A DNA stretch of 64,000 nucleotides from Geosporobacter ferrireducens (GTDB lineage: Bacteria; Bacillota; Clostridia; Peptostreptococcales; Thermotaleaceae). The stretch covers positions 5,435,416 through 5,499,415 of the forward strand of contig NZ_CP017269.1 of NCBI RefSeq assembly GCF_001750685.1, in the 5' to 3' direction. Every line of letters starts with the position of its first letter. Positions within the stretch are counted from its first letter, which is position 1. The notes beneath the pieces are model-generated. The model was not told the DNA's origin. It was given only the letters and a program-made list of their open reading frames with translations, and did no database searches. Positions 45,980-54,580 of the stretch are shown piece by piece. The translations under genes were made by a program, and so were the position numbers.

Positions 45980-47323
45980 ATGGCAATATTAGATTATATT
46001 GTTAGTCTTGGTGCAAGTGTTATGATGCCCATAATTATCACACTTTTTGGATTACTATTGGGAGCAAAGTTCAGCAAAGCAATTAGATCGGGGCTTACAG
46101 TAGGTATAGGATTTATTGGGTTGAATCTGGTTATCGGATTATTGATGAATAATCTGGGGCCAGCATCCCAAAAAATGGTCGAACGGCTAGGATTAAGCTT
46201 AACTGTAATTGATGTAGGTTGGCCAGCAGCAGCGGCCATATCCTTTGCTTCTGTTGTAGGTGCAATTATGATACCTATTGGATTAGGGATTAATATTTTG
46301 ATGCTAATTACAAAGCAAACACGAACTGTAAATATTGATATTTGGAATTTTTGGCATTTTGCATTTACTGGTGCATTGGTTGCTGCGGCTACCAATAGTA
46401 TAGCATGGGGTGTTTTTGCTTCAGCAATAAATATGGTTATTGTTATGTATCTAGCAGATTGGACTGCTCCTGGTGTAGAAGAGTACAATGGATTACCTGG
46501 AGTGTCATTGCCACACGGGTTCTCAGCAGCTTATGTACCAATAGCACTGGTTATTAATAAACTAATTGACATGATACCGGGTATAAAGAATATTAAAGCG
46601 GATCCAGAAACGTTACAAAAAAGATTTGGTATTTTTGAAGAACCTATGATAATTGGATCAATTTTAGGGCTTGCTATAGGTGCATTTGCAGGTTATGACT
46701 TTAAAGCTATATTAAATCTTGGTGTGACAATGGGTGCCGTTCTGATATTAATCCCTAAAATGGCAGCGATGTTAATGGAAGGTTTATTACCTATATCAGA
46801 TGCTGCACAGGAATTCATTGAAAAAAGATTTAAAAACGCAGGGAAAGTGTATATTGGACTGGACTCGGCGGTAGCTATTGGACATCCTGCTTGTATGTCA
46901 GCCTCTTTGGTTTTGGTTCCAGTTACAATCTTATTGGCTGCAGTTATACCTGGAAATAAAGTTCTTCCATTTGCAGATCTAGCTGTGCTGCCATTTATGT
47001 TATGTATGGTTATCCCTGTAACGAAAGGAAACGTTTTTAGAACCTTTATAATAGGATTCCTAATGGTTGCCTCCGGATTATTGATAGCTACAAATATGGC
47101 TCCGCTGCATACACAATTAGCCATTAATGCAAACTTTCAGATGCCAGAAGGAGCAACACAGATTGCTTCAATTTGTGATGGAGCAAATCCGTTAACGTGG
47201 GTACTTCTCCAGATTTCGAAATTTAAGATGATTGGAGCAGCCATTTTATGTGCCATAGTAGTAGGAATGGCATTTCTTAATCAAAAAATTAGAAAAGCCC
47301 AAGATGTAAAAGCAGAAAATTAA
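45980..47323 (+). CDS. PTS EIIC component, galactitol type (second system)
   Basis: 447 residues with about ten transmembrane segments. Shared GatC signatures are NLVIGLLMNNL, KRFGIFEEP and GLDSAVAIGHP. It is about 30 residues longer than the first EIIC owing to an extra C-terminal helix (MIGAAILCAIVVGMAFL). The substrate is unknown. Confidence 0.92.
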   Translation: MAILDYIVSLGASVMMPIIITLFGLLLGAKFSKAIRSGLTVGIGFIGLNLVIGLLMNNLGPASQKMVERLGLSLTVIDVGWPAAAAISFASVVGAIMIPIGLGINILMLITKQTRTVNIDIWNFWHFAFTGALVAAATNSIAWGVFASAINMVIVMYLADWTAPGVEEYNGLPGVSLPHGFSAAYVPIALVINKLIDMIPGIKNIKADPETLQKRFGIFEEPMIIGSILGLAIGAFAGYDFKAILNLGVTMGAVLILIPKMAAMLMEGLLPISDAAQEFIEKRFKNAGKVYIGLDSAVAIGHPACMSASLVLVPVTILLAAVIPGNKVLPFADLAVLPFMLCMVIPVTKGNVFRTFIIGFLMVASGLLIATNMAPLHTQLAINANFQMPEGATQIASICDGANPLTWVLLQISKFKMIGAAILCAIVVGMAFLNQKIRKAQDVKAEN

Positions 47324-47341
47324 ATAAAATTCGATAACACA

Positions 47342-47381
47342 AGAATTATTCCCCAGTCCTATAGGACTGGGGAATAATTCT
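47342..47381 (+). promoter_or_regulatory. perfect 40-base palindrome between EIIC and aldolase genes
   Basis: The whole stretch is its own reverse complement: 20-base arms running from AGAATTATTCCCC inward to TCCTA/TAGGA. As RNA it folds into a very stable hairpin. Only a few A residues and no T run follow, so it is not a standard terminator. It probably sets different mRNA levels for transporter and aldolase. Confidence 0.75.
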
Positions 47382-47408
47382 AAAAAAGACGCAAAGGAGA
47401 TGCAATAA

Positions 47409-48059
47409 ATGATTTTAAGAAAGTTAAGGGAAGAGGTTTTAGATGCAGCTTTAAATCTTATGAAATATAAATTAATTACACTTACAGGGGGAAATGTAAG
47501 CGGTAGAGACATTGAAACAGGATACATCGCTATTACTCCAAGTGGAATGGACTATGAAAAACTTTTACCAGAAGATATTGTCATCATTGATATAGAAGGA
47601 AATACCGTAGAAGCGAAGTGGAAACCTTCCGTAGATACATCGGATCATCTATACATATATAAACATAAACCAGAGGTACAGAGCATTATTCATACCCACT
47701 CTACATACGCCAGTTGTTTTGCCGTATTAAACCAAGAAATTCCCTGTGCAAGTACTACTCTAGCCAATGAGGTAGGAGGAACTGTGCCATTAGCCAAATA
47801 TGCGCCGGTGGCTTCAGGGGATATTGGTCCCACGGTGGTAGAGACCATAGGAGACAAAAGAGCCTGTCTTCTTGCAAATCATGGAGTTATGGCAGTGGGC
47901 CCCTCTGTAAGGCATGCACTCGTTGCAGCAGTGATGCTGGAAGATGCAGCTAAGGTATATCATTTAGCCAAAAGCATTGGCACCCCAGTACTTTTACCTG
48001 ATTCAGAAATCCAAAAAGCAAAAGATGTATTTTTAAATATATACGGACAAGACAAATAA
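47409..48059 (+). CDS. class II aldolase / AraD-family protein
   Basis: 216 residues, closer in its N-terminal half to L-ribulose-5-phosphate 4-epimerase (AraD) than to FucA: LTGGNVS, D76 in PSVDTSDH (FucA has E here), H95 and H97 in HTHS, H158 in ANHG and a C-terminal YGQ that carries the AraD catalytic tyrosine. The AraD catalytic acid D120 is asparagine here (TTLAN). Epimerase activity is therefore doubtful; an aldolase for a ketose phosphate made by the PTS pathway is more likely. AAAGGAG precedes the ATG. Confidence 0.85.
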   Translation: MILRKLREEVLDAALNLMKYKLITLTGGNVSGRDIETGYIAITPSGMDYEKLLPEDIVIIDIEGNTVEAKWKPSVDTSDHLYIYKHKPEVQSIIHTHSTYASCFAVLNQEIPCASTTLANEVGGTVPLAKYAPVASGDIGPTVVETIGDKRACLLANHGVMAVGPSVRHALVAAVMLEDAAKVYHLAKSIGTPVLLPDSEIQKAKDVFLNIYGQDK

Positions 48060-48172
48060 AATCCTTCGCTATTTAGAGGGAATGAAAAATAAAAAATACA
48101 TTTCTTCCTCCTTATTTAAGAGAGGAAATACAAAATATGAAATAACCGTTTTATTTTAGAAATACCTTTAAA

Positions 48173-48195
48173 GGCTGCGTTTATCTTGCGCAGCC
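48173..48195 (-). terminator. terminator of the asd-aspartokinase operon
   Basis: GGCTGCG and CGCAGCC pair across a 9-base loop, one base past the aspartokinase stop codon. In the leftward direction a short T-rich stretch follows. The signal is moderately strong. Confidence 0.6.
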
Positions 48196-48196
48196 C

Positions 48197-49378
48197 TTAA
48201 GAAAGTGTAGCCAAGTTTTGGCTGATTGTGTCCAGATGCGAGTATATTTCTTGAATACACTTTTCCAGATGTATATCAGGAAGCATAATCGCCACATGAT
48301 CATTGAAGGAAAAAGAATCAAGAATGGGAAACGTGGATTGCTTTAGATAATGGAGGATTTCATTATGTATGTAGTCACTATTTTTTTCACCATAAAAAAT
48401 AGTGACTTTAGAGAGATTTTCTCTAGCATGAACCATCGATAGATTTGAGTGAGGATTCCCGTCTATGCGTGAACCTACTTTATAATATGCTTCAATATGC
48501 TGATCTGTTTCTTTTATGAAAAGGGAGAAGGTCTTTAGTTGATCATACAAAATTTTATCGCTGGCTTTTACTCTAATATAAGAAAAGTCTTTATCGTAAG
48601 AGATTCCAACGATGCTTTGCTCACTACATTCAGCACTATTGGTGATGCGTGTACCGGGATTATCACTAAAAGTAGAACGAACGAAAACAGGTATTTGGGA
48701 TTTTTGTGCTGCTTTTACTGCTCTGGGATGAATTACTTTAGTACCATTTGATGCAAGCTTATACATGTTTTCATAAGATATATGTGATAGATAAGAAACA
48801 TTGCTGACGATTCTAGGGTCTGTGACTGCAACCCCGGGAACATCTGTAAAAATATCTACACGATCTGCCTGTAAATAAGCACCCAGTTCAACTGCAGTAG
48901 TGTCACTTCCGCCTCGGCCAAGTGTTGTAATCAATCCATTCGCGGTGATCCCCTGAAAGCCTGCAATTACGATAATCTTGCCCTCTTCAAGCCGCTTTTT
49001 TATAGCTTGTGTGTCTATATTTAAAATATCCGCATCGTTAAATTTACTATTGGTAAGAATTCCTGCCTGGAAGCCTGTCATAGGGATGGCATCCAGTTTG
49101 TGTACTTCAAAGTAATGGGATAAAATTGCAGCAGATATAATCTCTCCACATGAAATGAGAAAATCCTTCTTCATTAGATCGATATGGGGATCAATTTCCT
49201 CTAAAAGATGGATCAATGTATCCGTTGCATAAGGAGCACCTTTACGGCCCATGGCAGACACGACGACGACAACATCGTTTCCTGCTGCACGACAATCGCA
49301 TACATGGTTTAAGATTGCTTTCCAACCTTCAATGGTTTCAACTGAGGTACCACCAAATTTTTGCACTACGAGTCCCAT
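48197..49378 (-). CDS. aspartate kinase
   Basis: 393 residues. The kinase domain has VVQKFGGTSV, TLGRGGSDTTAV and FTDVPGV; a C-terminal ACT-type regulatory region follows from about residue 265. It phosphorylates aspartate as the first step toward lysine, threonine and methionine. The ATG follows GGGAGGTG and lies 12 bases after the asd stop. It is transcribed away from the dehydrogenase cluster, from a promoter that carries the same palindrome. Confidence 0.92.
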   Translation of the reverse strand: MGLVVQKFGGTSVETIEGWKAILNHVCDCRAAGNDVVVVVSAMGRKGAPYATDTLIHLLEEIDPHIDLMKKDFLISCGEIISAAILSHYFEVHKLDAIPMTGFQAGILTNSKFNDADILNIDTQAIKKRLEEGKIIVIAGFQGITANGLITTLGRGGSDTTAVELGAYLQADRVDIFTDVPGVAVTDPRIVSNVSYLSHISYENMYKLASNGTKVIHPRAVKAAQKSQIPVFVRSTFSDNPGTRITNSAECSEQSIVGISYDKDFSYIRVKASDKILYDQLKTFSLFIKETDQHIEAYYKVGSRIDGNPHSNLSMVHARENLSKVTIFYGEKNSDYIHNEILHYLKQSTFPILDSFSFNDHVAIMLPDIHLEKCIQEIYSHLDTISQNLATLS

Positions 49379-49390
49379 CGACCCACCTCC

Positions 49391-50401
49391 CTATATAAGT
49401 GCTTTTTGAACTAAGGTTTCTGCAATCTGTATTGCATTTAAAGCTGCACCTTTTCGCAGATTATCTGCTACTACCCATAGGTTTAGGCCATTATCAATAG
49501 AGAAGTCTCTTCTGATTCTGCCAACAAACACTTCATCTTTACCTTCTGCATCAATAGCAAGAGGATAATTAGCAGCGGTTAGGTTGTCTACTACGATTAT
49601 CCCGGGTGCTTCATTAAGCGTTGTAACAACCTCATCAATCTTGAATGGCTTTTCTGTTTCAATATTTATTGATTCCGAGTGTGAACGAAAAACAGGGATT
49701 CGTACAGTGGTTGCAGAAACGGATATATTTTTATCCATAATTTTTTTTGTCTCAAACACCATTTTCATTTCTTCTTTTGAATAACCATTCTCAAGAAATA
49801 CATCAATATGAGGCAAGGCATTAAATGCAATTTGATAAGGATAAACATTGCTTTTTATTGGTTGTCCGGTTACATAGTCTTGAACCTGCTGATTCAGTTC
49901 TACAATCGCTTTTTGTCCTGTGCCGGAGACTGCTTGGTAAGTAGAAACCACAATTCTTTTTATATTGTATCGATCGTGAAGTGGCTTTAAAGCAACAAGC
50001 ATCTGTATTGTAGAACAATTAGGATTAGCAATAAGTCCTTTATGCCAGGATAAGTCTTCCGGATTAACTTCTGGAATAACGAGAGGGACATTTTCGTCCA
50101 TCCGCCAGGCACTACTATTATCAATCACGACAGCACCTTCGGTAACTGCTGTAGGTGCCAATACTTTACTTGCATCAGCACCGGCTGAAAATAATGCAAT
50201 ATCTACGTCCTTAAAAGCGCCTGATACGGCTGCTTCTACAGCTATAGGCTCCTCTTGGAAAGTTATTTTTTTTCCTGCATTTGATGGAATATCTAGTGGT
50301 TTGATTTTTTTTACGGGAAAATTACGCTGCTCTAATGTTTTCAGCATTTCCCGGCCCACGGCACCCATAGCGCCTACAACTGCAATGGTATACTTCTGCA
50401 T
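49391..50401 (-). CDS. asd: aspartate-semialdehyde dehydrogenase
   Basis: 336 residues. NADP-binding start AVVGAMGAVGREML and catalytic cysteine C129 in ANPNCSTIQ. It reduces aspartyl phosphate to aspartate semialdehyde, one of the two substrates of the dihydrodipicolinate synthase encoded at 54581. AAAAGGGGG precedes the ATG. It is the first gene of the minus-strand pair. Confidence 0.94.
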   Translation of the reverse strand: MQKYTIAVVGAMGAVGREMLKTLEQRNFPVKKIKPLDIPSNAGKKITFQEEPIAVEAAVSGAFKDVDIALFSAGADASKVLAPTAVTEGAVVIDNSSAWRMDENVPLVIPEVNPEDLSWHKGLIANPNCSTIQMLVALKPLHDRYNIKRIVVSTYQAVSGTGQKAIVELNQQVQDYVTGQPIKSNVYPYQIAFNALPHIDVFLENGYSKEEMKMVFETKKIMDKNISVSATTVRIPVFRSHSESINIETEKPFKIDEVVTTLNEAPGIIVVDNLTAANYPLAIDAEGKDEVFVGRIRRDFSIDNGLNLWVVADNLRKGAALNAIQIAETLVQKALI

Positions 50402-50422
50402 ATAAATACCCCCTTTTATTAG

Positions 50423-50444
50423 CTACTCATCAAGTGATGAGCAG
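50423..50444. promoter_or_regulatory. operator palindrome, asd side
   Basis: Arms CTACTCATCA and TGATGAGCAG around AG, 10 bases downstream of the -10 box of the leftward promoter. It differs by two bases from the palindrome at 50661. The site is of a kind that FCD/GntR regulators commonly use. Binding by the regulator at 53501 is inferred. Confidence 0.8.
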
Positions 50445-50453
50445 TATATTTTT

Positions 50454-50483
50454 ATTATAATGTGCTTATGGTTTGCAAGTCAA
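50454..50483 (-). promoter_or_regulatory. promoter of the asd-aspartokinase operon
   Basis: Read on the minus strand: -35 TTGACT, 18 bases, -10 TATAAT. The operator at 50423-50444 covers the start region just downstream. Confidence 0.75.
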
Positions 50484-50622
50484 CACAAAAACAAAAAATT
50501 CTGAAAAATAAAGTTTTGCTTTTAAAATCTCTCATCCATACAGTAATGTTCAATAAAAAAACTGATAATAAAGAATAGGATTTAAACATAATTAATAATA
50601 ATTAGAAAATTCAAAAAAGTAA

Positions 50623-50651
50623 TTGACAGTTTTAAAAGCAACCGTTATCAT
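50623..50651 (+). promoter_or_regulatory. promoter of the flavoprotein-symporter operon
   Basis: -35 TTGACA, 17 bases, -10 TATCAT. The operator at 50661-50682 begins 10 bases after the -10 box, so a bound protein would block transcription start. Confidence 0.75.
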
Positions 50652-50660
50652 TATATTAAG

Positions 50661-50682
50661 CTACTCATCATGTGATGAGTAG
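50661..50682. promoter_or_regulatory. operator palindrome, flavoprotein side
   Basis: Perfect 10-base arms CTACTCATCA and TGATGAGTAG around TG, 26 bases before the flavoprotein ATG. It is the better of two matching palindromes in this divergent region and most simply joins both operons in one regulon. Confidence 0.82.
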
Positions 50683-50708
50683 TATATAATGGCAGGGGGA
50701 CAAGAAAA

Positions 50709-51905
50709 ATGAAGAGAGCTTATGATGTTGTTGTAATTGGGGGAGGAATCATTGGTTTATCTTCCGCATATTATCTAACAAAAACGGGAAAACGGGTGTT
50801 ATTGATAGAAAAGAATGAAATAGGGTCTGGTGCATCCGGTGCCTGTGACGACATGATTTTATTGCAGTCAAAAAAACCTGGAATTTCTCTAGCCTTAGCT
50901 ATGGAGAGTTTAGAAATGTATCGTTCCTTATCAAAGGAACTGAATCTGGATTTAGAATTTGAAAGCAGAGGCGGTATGATTTTAATAGAAACACAGCAAC
51001 AGCTTGAAGTTATGGAGGCTTTTGTAGCGCAGCAAAGAAAATCTGGTCTAGAGGTAGAGGTAATAGATAGAAAGGCAGTTGTGAAAAAACAACCCTATGT
51101 GAAGGATACGGTTATTGCGTCTACATATAGCAGCAAAGATGCGCAGGTGAATCCGCTAAAAGTAATGCGAGGGTTTCTTGGAAAAGGGATATCAAATGGA
51201 TTACAGGTTATAAGAAGATCCACAATCACAAGCATTGATCAAAAAAAGGACTACTGGAAAATATCTCTAGATGATGGAATGCAGGTAGAAGCTGAGTATG
51301 TGATTAATGCAGCTGGGGCTTGGGCAGCTGAAATTGGAACGATGATTGATTTAGAGATTCCTGTCAAGCCAAAGAAAGGGCAAATAGTGGTAACAGAGCA
51401 AATACCTCAAGTGGGGCAAGCAAATGTATGGAGCGCTGCTTATATTGCCTCTAAATTAAAGCCGGAAATGATAGATAATATTCATGACGAATACCGGAAA
51501 ATGGGTATTGGATTTGCTTTTACACAAGCAACAGATGGGAATTATCTTATTGGCAGTACTCGAGAAGATGTGGGATTTGATAAAGGAACCACCTTCAAAG
51601 CAATCAATATGATGATTAAGCAAGCAGTAGATTTTTTTCCGGTATTAAAAAATGTTCATATGATTCGATGTTTTTCAGGTTTAAGGCCAGCTACTGCTGA
51701 TGGAAAGCCAATCATAGGAGAAGTACCACATAAAAAAGGTTTTTATATTGCAGCAGGTCATGAGGGAGATGGTATTGCCCTTGCGCCTATTACAGGGAAA
51801 GTGATTGCGGAAATGATTGAGCAAAAAGAAAGCCATGTAGATCTTCGTGAGCTGAATTTGAAGAGATTTAGACAAGAAATGGAGGTGAGCAGAAAGTTGG
51901 TCTAA
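50709..51905 (+). CDS. FAD-dependent amino-acid dehydrogenase, DAO family (HcnC/LhpB-like)
   Basis: 398 residues. The FAD-binding start is DVVVIGGGIIGLSSAYYL; GSGASGACDD follows; the C-terminal part has CFSGLRPATADGKPIIG and AAGHEGDGIALAP. It would oxidise an amine or D/cyclic amino acid and hand electrons to the iron-sulfur subunits encoded downstream. AGGGGGA precedes the ATG. The substrate is unknown; proline-like or opine-like compounds fit the family. Confidence 0.88.
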   Translation: MKRAYDVVVIGGGIIGLSSAYYLTKTGKRVLLIEKNEIGSGASGACDDMILLQSKKPGISLALAMESLEMYRSLSKELNLDLEFESRGGMILIETQQQLEVMEAFVAQQRKSGLEVEVIDRKAVVKKQPYVKDTVIASTYSSKDAQVNPLKVMRGFLGKGISNGLQVIRRSTITSIDQKKDYWKISLDDGMQVEAEYVINAAGAWAAEIGTMIDLEIPVKPKKGQIVVTEQIPQVGQANVWSAAYIASKLKPEMIDNIHDEYRKMGIGFAFTQATDGNYLIGSTREDVGFDKGTTFKAINMMIKQAVDFFPVLKNVHMIRCFSGLRPATADGKPIIGEVPHKKGFYIAAGHEGDGIALAPITGKVIAEMIEQKESHVDLRELNLKRFRQEMEVSRKLV

Positions 51906-51941
51906 AGCTCTTTTCAAAATAAATAAAAAGGGGGATTTTGA

Positions 51942-53381
51942 ATGAGTTTAGGAGCATCGTTATGGATGATCACAATTCTTATGTGTGGCGCGTTTCTGTA
52001 TATTTCATGGAAATTTAAAGATGCTGCACAATCAAGCTTTTCAAACTACGCTATCGGTGGCAAGTCCTTCCCCATGTATTTGATCTTCTTTACCCAATTT
52101 GCTACAATCATGGGGGTTGGCAACTTTGTCGGTCATGCAGGAAGCGGATATAAGGTAGGATTACCTTGGATGGCATTTATTCTTGGAGAACAGGGTTCAA
52201 AAATCATTTTTGCCCTATTTTTTGCAGGTCTGGCAGGTAAATTCACTTATAATACCTTTCCAGAGATGATAGATGACTTAATTGCAAGGGATAGAGTTAC
52301 AAGAGCCTTAGCTGGATTATTGGCATCTATGATTATGATCGCATGGGTAGGAGGACAGGGAAAAGCATTTGGTAATATTTTCAACATTGTTACAGGCGCA
52401 GATCCAATTCCAATTATTTTAATGTTTACAGCAGTCTTTATTCTTTATACTACATTGGGCGGTATATATTCTGTGGTCTGGACTGACCTACTGCAAGGAA
52501 TCTTAGTAGTTATTTTTGGAACTACCTTTTATATCTATGCTTTTTCACCGGTTAATTGGAGTATGGCTGAATTGGGAACTCGGTTAGCAGAGGTTGGAAA
52601 AGCTGAGTTATGGACCTTTGGCAATACCAATAATATAGAATTATTAACAAAGTTTGTTACCGGGTGTGTGGGAATATTGGTAGCTCAGATTTATTGGCAA
52701 AGATGTTTTTCAGCTAAAGACAGTAAAACTGCAAGAAACGGGTTACTGTATAGTGGTATTATTGCAATTATTATGGTTATGTTAACTGCATTGGTAGGAA
52801 TGGTTATTTTAACGATGAATCAAGGTTTGAATCCGGATGATGCAATGCCTTGGTTTATGATGAATTATGTTCCAGTAGGTATTTCAGCAATGATCTTTGC
52901 ACTCATCCTAGCAGCAGGCATGTCTTCTGCAGATTCCAATTTGAACTCGGCATCAATCTTGGTTGTAAATGACCTGATTAAACCATTTAAAGAAGATACC
53001 ACGGATGCAGATCTTGTAAAATATGCAAAAGTATTAACCATTGTGATTGGTCTATTCGCTGGATTAGCTGCTATTTACGCTAGTTCAATTCTAGGGCTCT
53101 TTTCAAAAGCGTATGCCATGGCAGGTGGAGGATTAGTACCATTGCTTCTGGTAGGGTTGTTATGGAAAGAGCGAGCAAATGAAGAATTTGAAATGGGTAA
53201 GAAAAATAGTAAAGTAACACCTTGGGGGGCAAGAGTAGGGATTGTGACAGGTTCTATTTTGACACAAATTCCTGCCCTCGGACCGAATCGAGTATTGGTT
53301 GCCCTGGTTATTTCAGCTGTATTGATCCTATTAGTATCCAGTATGACAAAAGGGTCAAGTGAAGAGAAACAAACGATTTAA
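51942..53381 (+). CDS. sodium:solute symporter (SSF family)
   Basis: 479 residues with about 13 transmembrane segments. FSNYAIGGKSFPMYLIFFTQFATIMG... is abridged here to its first part (FSNYAIGGKS); other landmarks are GGIYSVVWTDLLQG and LAAGMSSADSNLNSAS. The family includes proline, pantothenate and glucose carriers. It lies 36 bases after the flavoprotein gene and probably imports that enzyme's substrate with sodium. Confidence 0.9.
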   Translation: MSLGASLWMITILMCGAFLYISWKFKDAAQSSFSNYAIGGKSFPMYLIFFTQFATIMGVGNFVGHAGSGYKVGLPWMAFILGEQGSKIIFALFFAGLAGKFTYNTFPEMIDDLIARDRVTRALAGLLASMIMIAWVGGQGKAFGNIFNIVTGADPIPIILMFTAVFILYTTLGGIYSVVWTDLLQGILVVIFGTTFYIYAFSPVNWSMAELGTRLAEVGKAELWTFGNTNNIELLTKFVTGCVGILVAQIYWQRCFSAKDSKTARNGLLYSGIIAIIMVMLTALVGMVILTMNQGLNPDDAMPWFMMNYVPVGISAMIFALILAAGMSSADSNLNSASILVVNDLIKPFKEDTTDADLVKYAKVLTIVIGLFAGLAAIYASSILGLFSKAYAMAGGGLVPLLLVGLLWKERANEEFEMGKKNSKVTPWGARVGIVTGSILTQIPALGPNRVLVALVISAVLILLVSSMTKGSSEEKQTI

Positions 53382-53402
53382 AGCATTGATAAAAATAGAT
53401 AT

Positions 53403-53437
53403 GACAGGCATAAATTAAGGGTATAACTATGCCTGTC
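53403..53437 (+). promoter_or_regulatory. hairpin after the symporter gene
   Basis: GACAGGCATA pairs perfectly with TATGCCTGTC across 15 bases. No T run follows. It may partly terminate or protect the upstream mRNA before the regulator gene. Confidence 0.5.
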
Positions 53438-53500
53438 GTATCCTCTTAAAATGTAAGTACCGCTATATACGATGCAAAAGACTGGGTTGGAGGAGAGAAT

Positions 53501-54268
53501 ATGAAACAAATTTTAGATGAAAAAGAAATTATTGTGCTAGAATGTATTGCATCATCTCAAAGCCCTATAGGATCTTGGTATCTCGTAGAAAAACTGGAAG
53601 AGCGTGATATAAATATTAGTTCCGCAACGATTGGACGTATATTAAATCACCTAGAGAAATTGGGTTACGTGGAAAAGGAGAAATTTAAAGGAAGAATTAT
53701 TACAACACAGGGAATTGAGGCTTTAGAAAAAGCACGTACAATTGAAAAAATAAACTATCATAAAAGTGAACTGGACAAAATGATCAGTACTAAAGTCTTA
53801 GAGGACTATATCATGGTATTGCAGGCAAGAAAGGCCATTGAGAGGGAAACAGCCCGCCTTGCAGCACAAAATATTACTGAGCAGGAAATACAGCAACTGG
53901 ATGGGATACTGTTAAGACAAGAGGAGCGTTACAAAAACAAGCAGAGTGTTGCAGAAGATGATATTAGTTTTCATAAAGCCATTGCAAAGGCGTCGAGAAA
54001 TAGTGTATTAGATTCCTTGTACTCTATTATTTCCACATACGGACAACAGTCCAGATTGTTTGAAAAAATCAGAACCCAGGTAAAATCTCCTTACATGGTT
54101 TCGCATCGGGATATATTCAATGCCATTAAGAATCATGATGAAGAAGCAGCAGAAAAAAGTATGATGGAGCATATGGAAAATCTGATTCATGATGTAACTG
54201 TATATTGGGACGAAAATAATGATCATGTCTATGAAGAGGACTTTAGGGGGATGGATAATGAAGAATGA
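53501..54268 (+). CDS. transcriptional regulator with winged HTH and FCD ligand domain
   Basis: 255 residues. Residues about 5-75 form a winged helix (SYLVEKLEERDI-type; visible as LVEKLEERDINISSATIGR and LEKLGYVEKEK) that resembles NrpR/RNase R-type HTH domains more than a GntR HTH. Residues about 95-235 form an all-helical FCD domain (RKAIERETARLAA, DISFHKAIAKAS, HRDIFNAI). It probably binds the two palindromes at 50423 and 50661 and responds to the substrate of this locus. Confidence 0.82.
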   Translation: MKQILDEKEIIVLECIASSQSPIGSWYLVEKLEERDINISSATIGRILNHLEKLGYVEKEKFKGRIITTQGIEALEKARTIEKINYHKSELDKMISTKVLEDYIMVLQARKAIERETARLAAQNITEQEIQQLDGILLRQEERYKNKQSVAEDDISFHKAIAKASRNSVLDSLYSIISTYGQQSRLFEKIRTQVKSPYMVSHRDIFNAIKNHDEEAAEKSMMEHMENLIHDVTVYWDENNDHVYEEDFRGMDNEE

Positions 54269-54533
54269 AATCATCTGCAGATGTGAAGAAATTACAATAG
54301 AAGAAGTGGAAAGGGCGATCCTTGAAGGTGCTACTACAGTGAATGAAATAAAAAGATGGACGAGAGCGGGAATGGGTTTATGCCAGGGGAGAACCTGCAG
54401 GAGATTAATAGAAAGACTACTGGCAGAAAGAATGAATATCCACCCGGCAGAAGTAAAGCCTTCAACCTATAGACAGCCTGTAAGACCTATTAAGATGGAA
54501 CTATTGTGCAATGAAATAAAAACAATAGAATAA
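54258..54533 (+). CDS. BFD-like [2Fe-2S]-binding protein
   Basis: 91 residues. Cysteines C7, C9, C42 and C47 form the BFD pattern (CRCEE ... GLCQGRTC). In HcnB-type and opine-dehydrogenase-type subunits this domain is the C-terminus of the FAD/NAD protein; here it is a separate gene. ATG at 54258 follows AGGGGGAT and overlaps the regulator stop by 11 bases; a longer frame from 54219 has no support. Confidence 0.85.
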   Translation: MKNEIICRCEEITIEEVERAILEGATTVNEIKRWTRAGMGLCQGRTCRRLIERLLAERMNIHPAEVKPSTYRQPVRPIKMELLCNEIKTIE

Positions 54534-54580
54534 AATTTTAAAAAAGGGTAGGTATTTATAAATCTAAAGGGGGAATAGAA

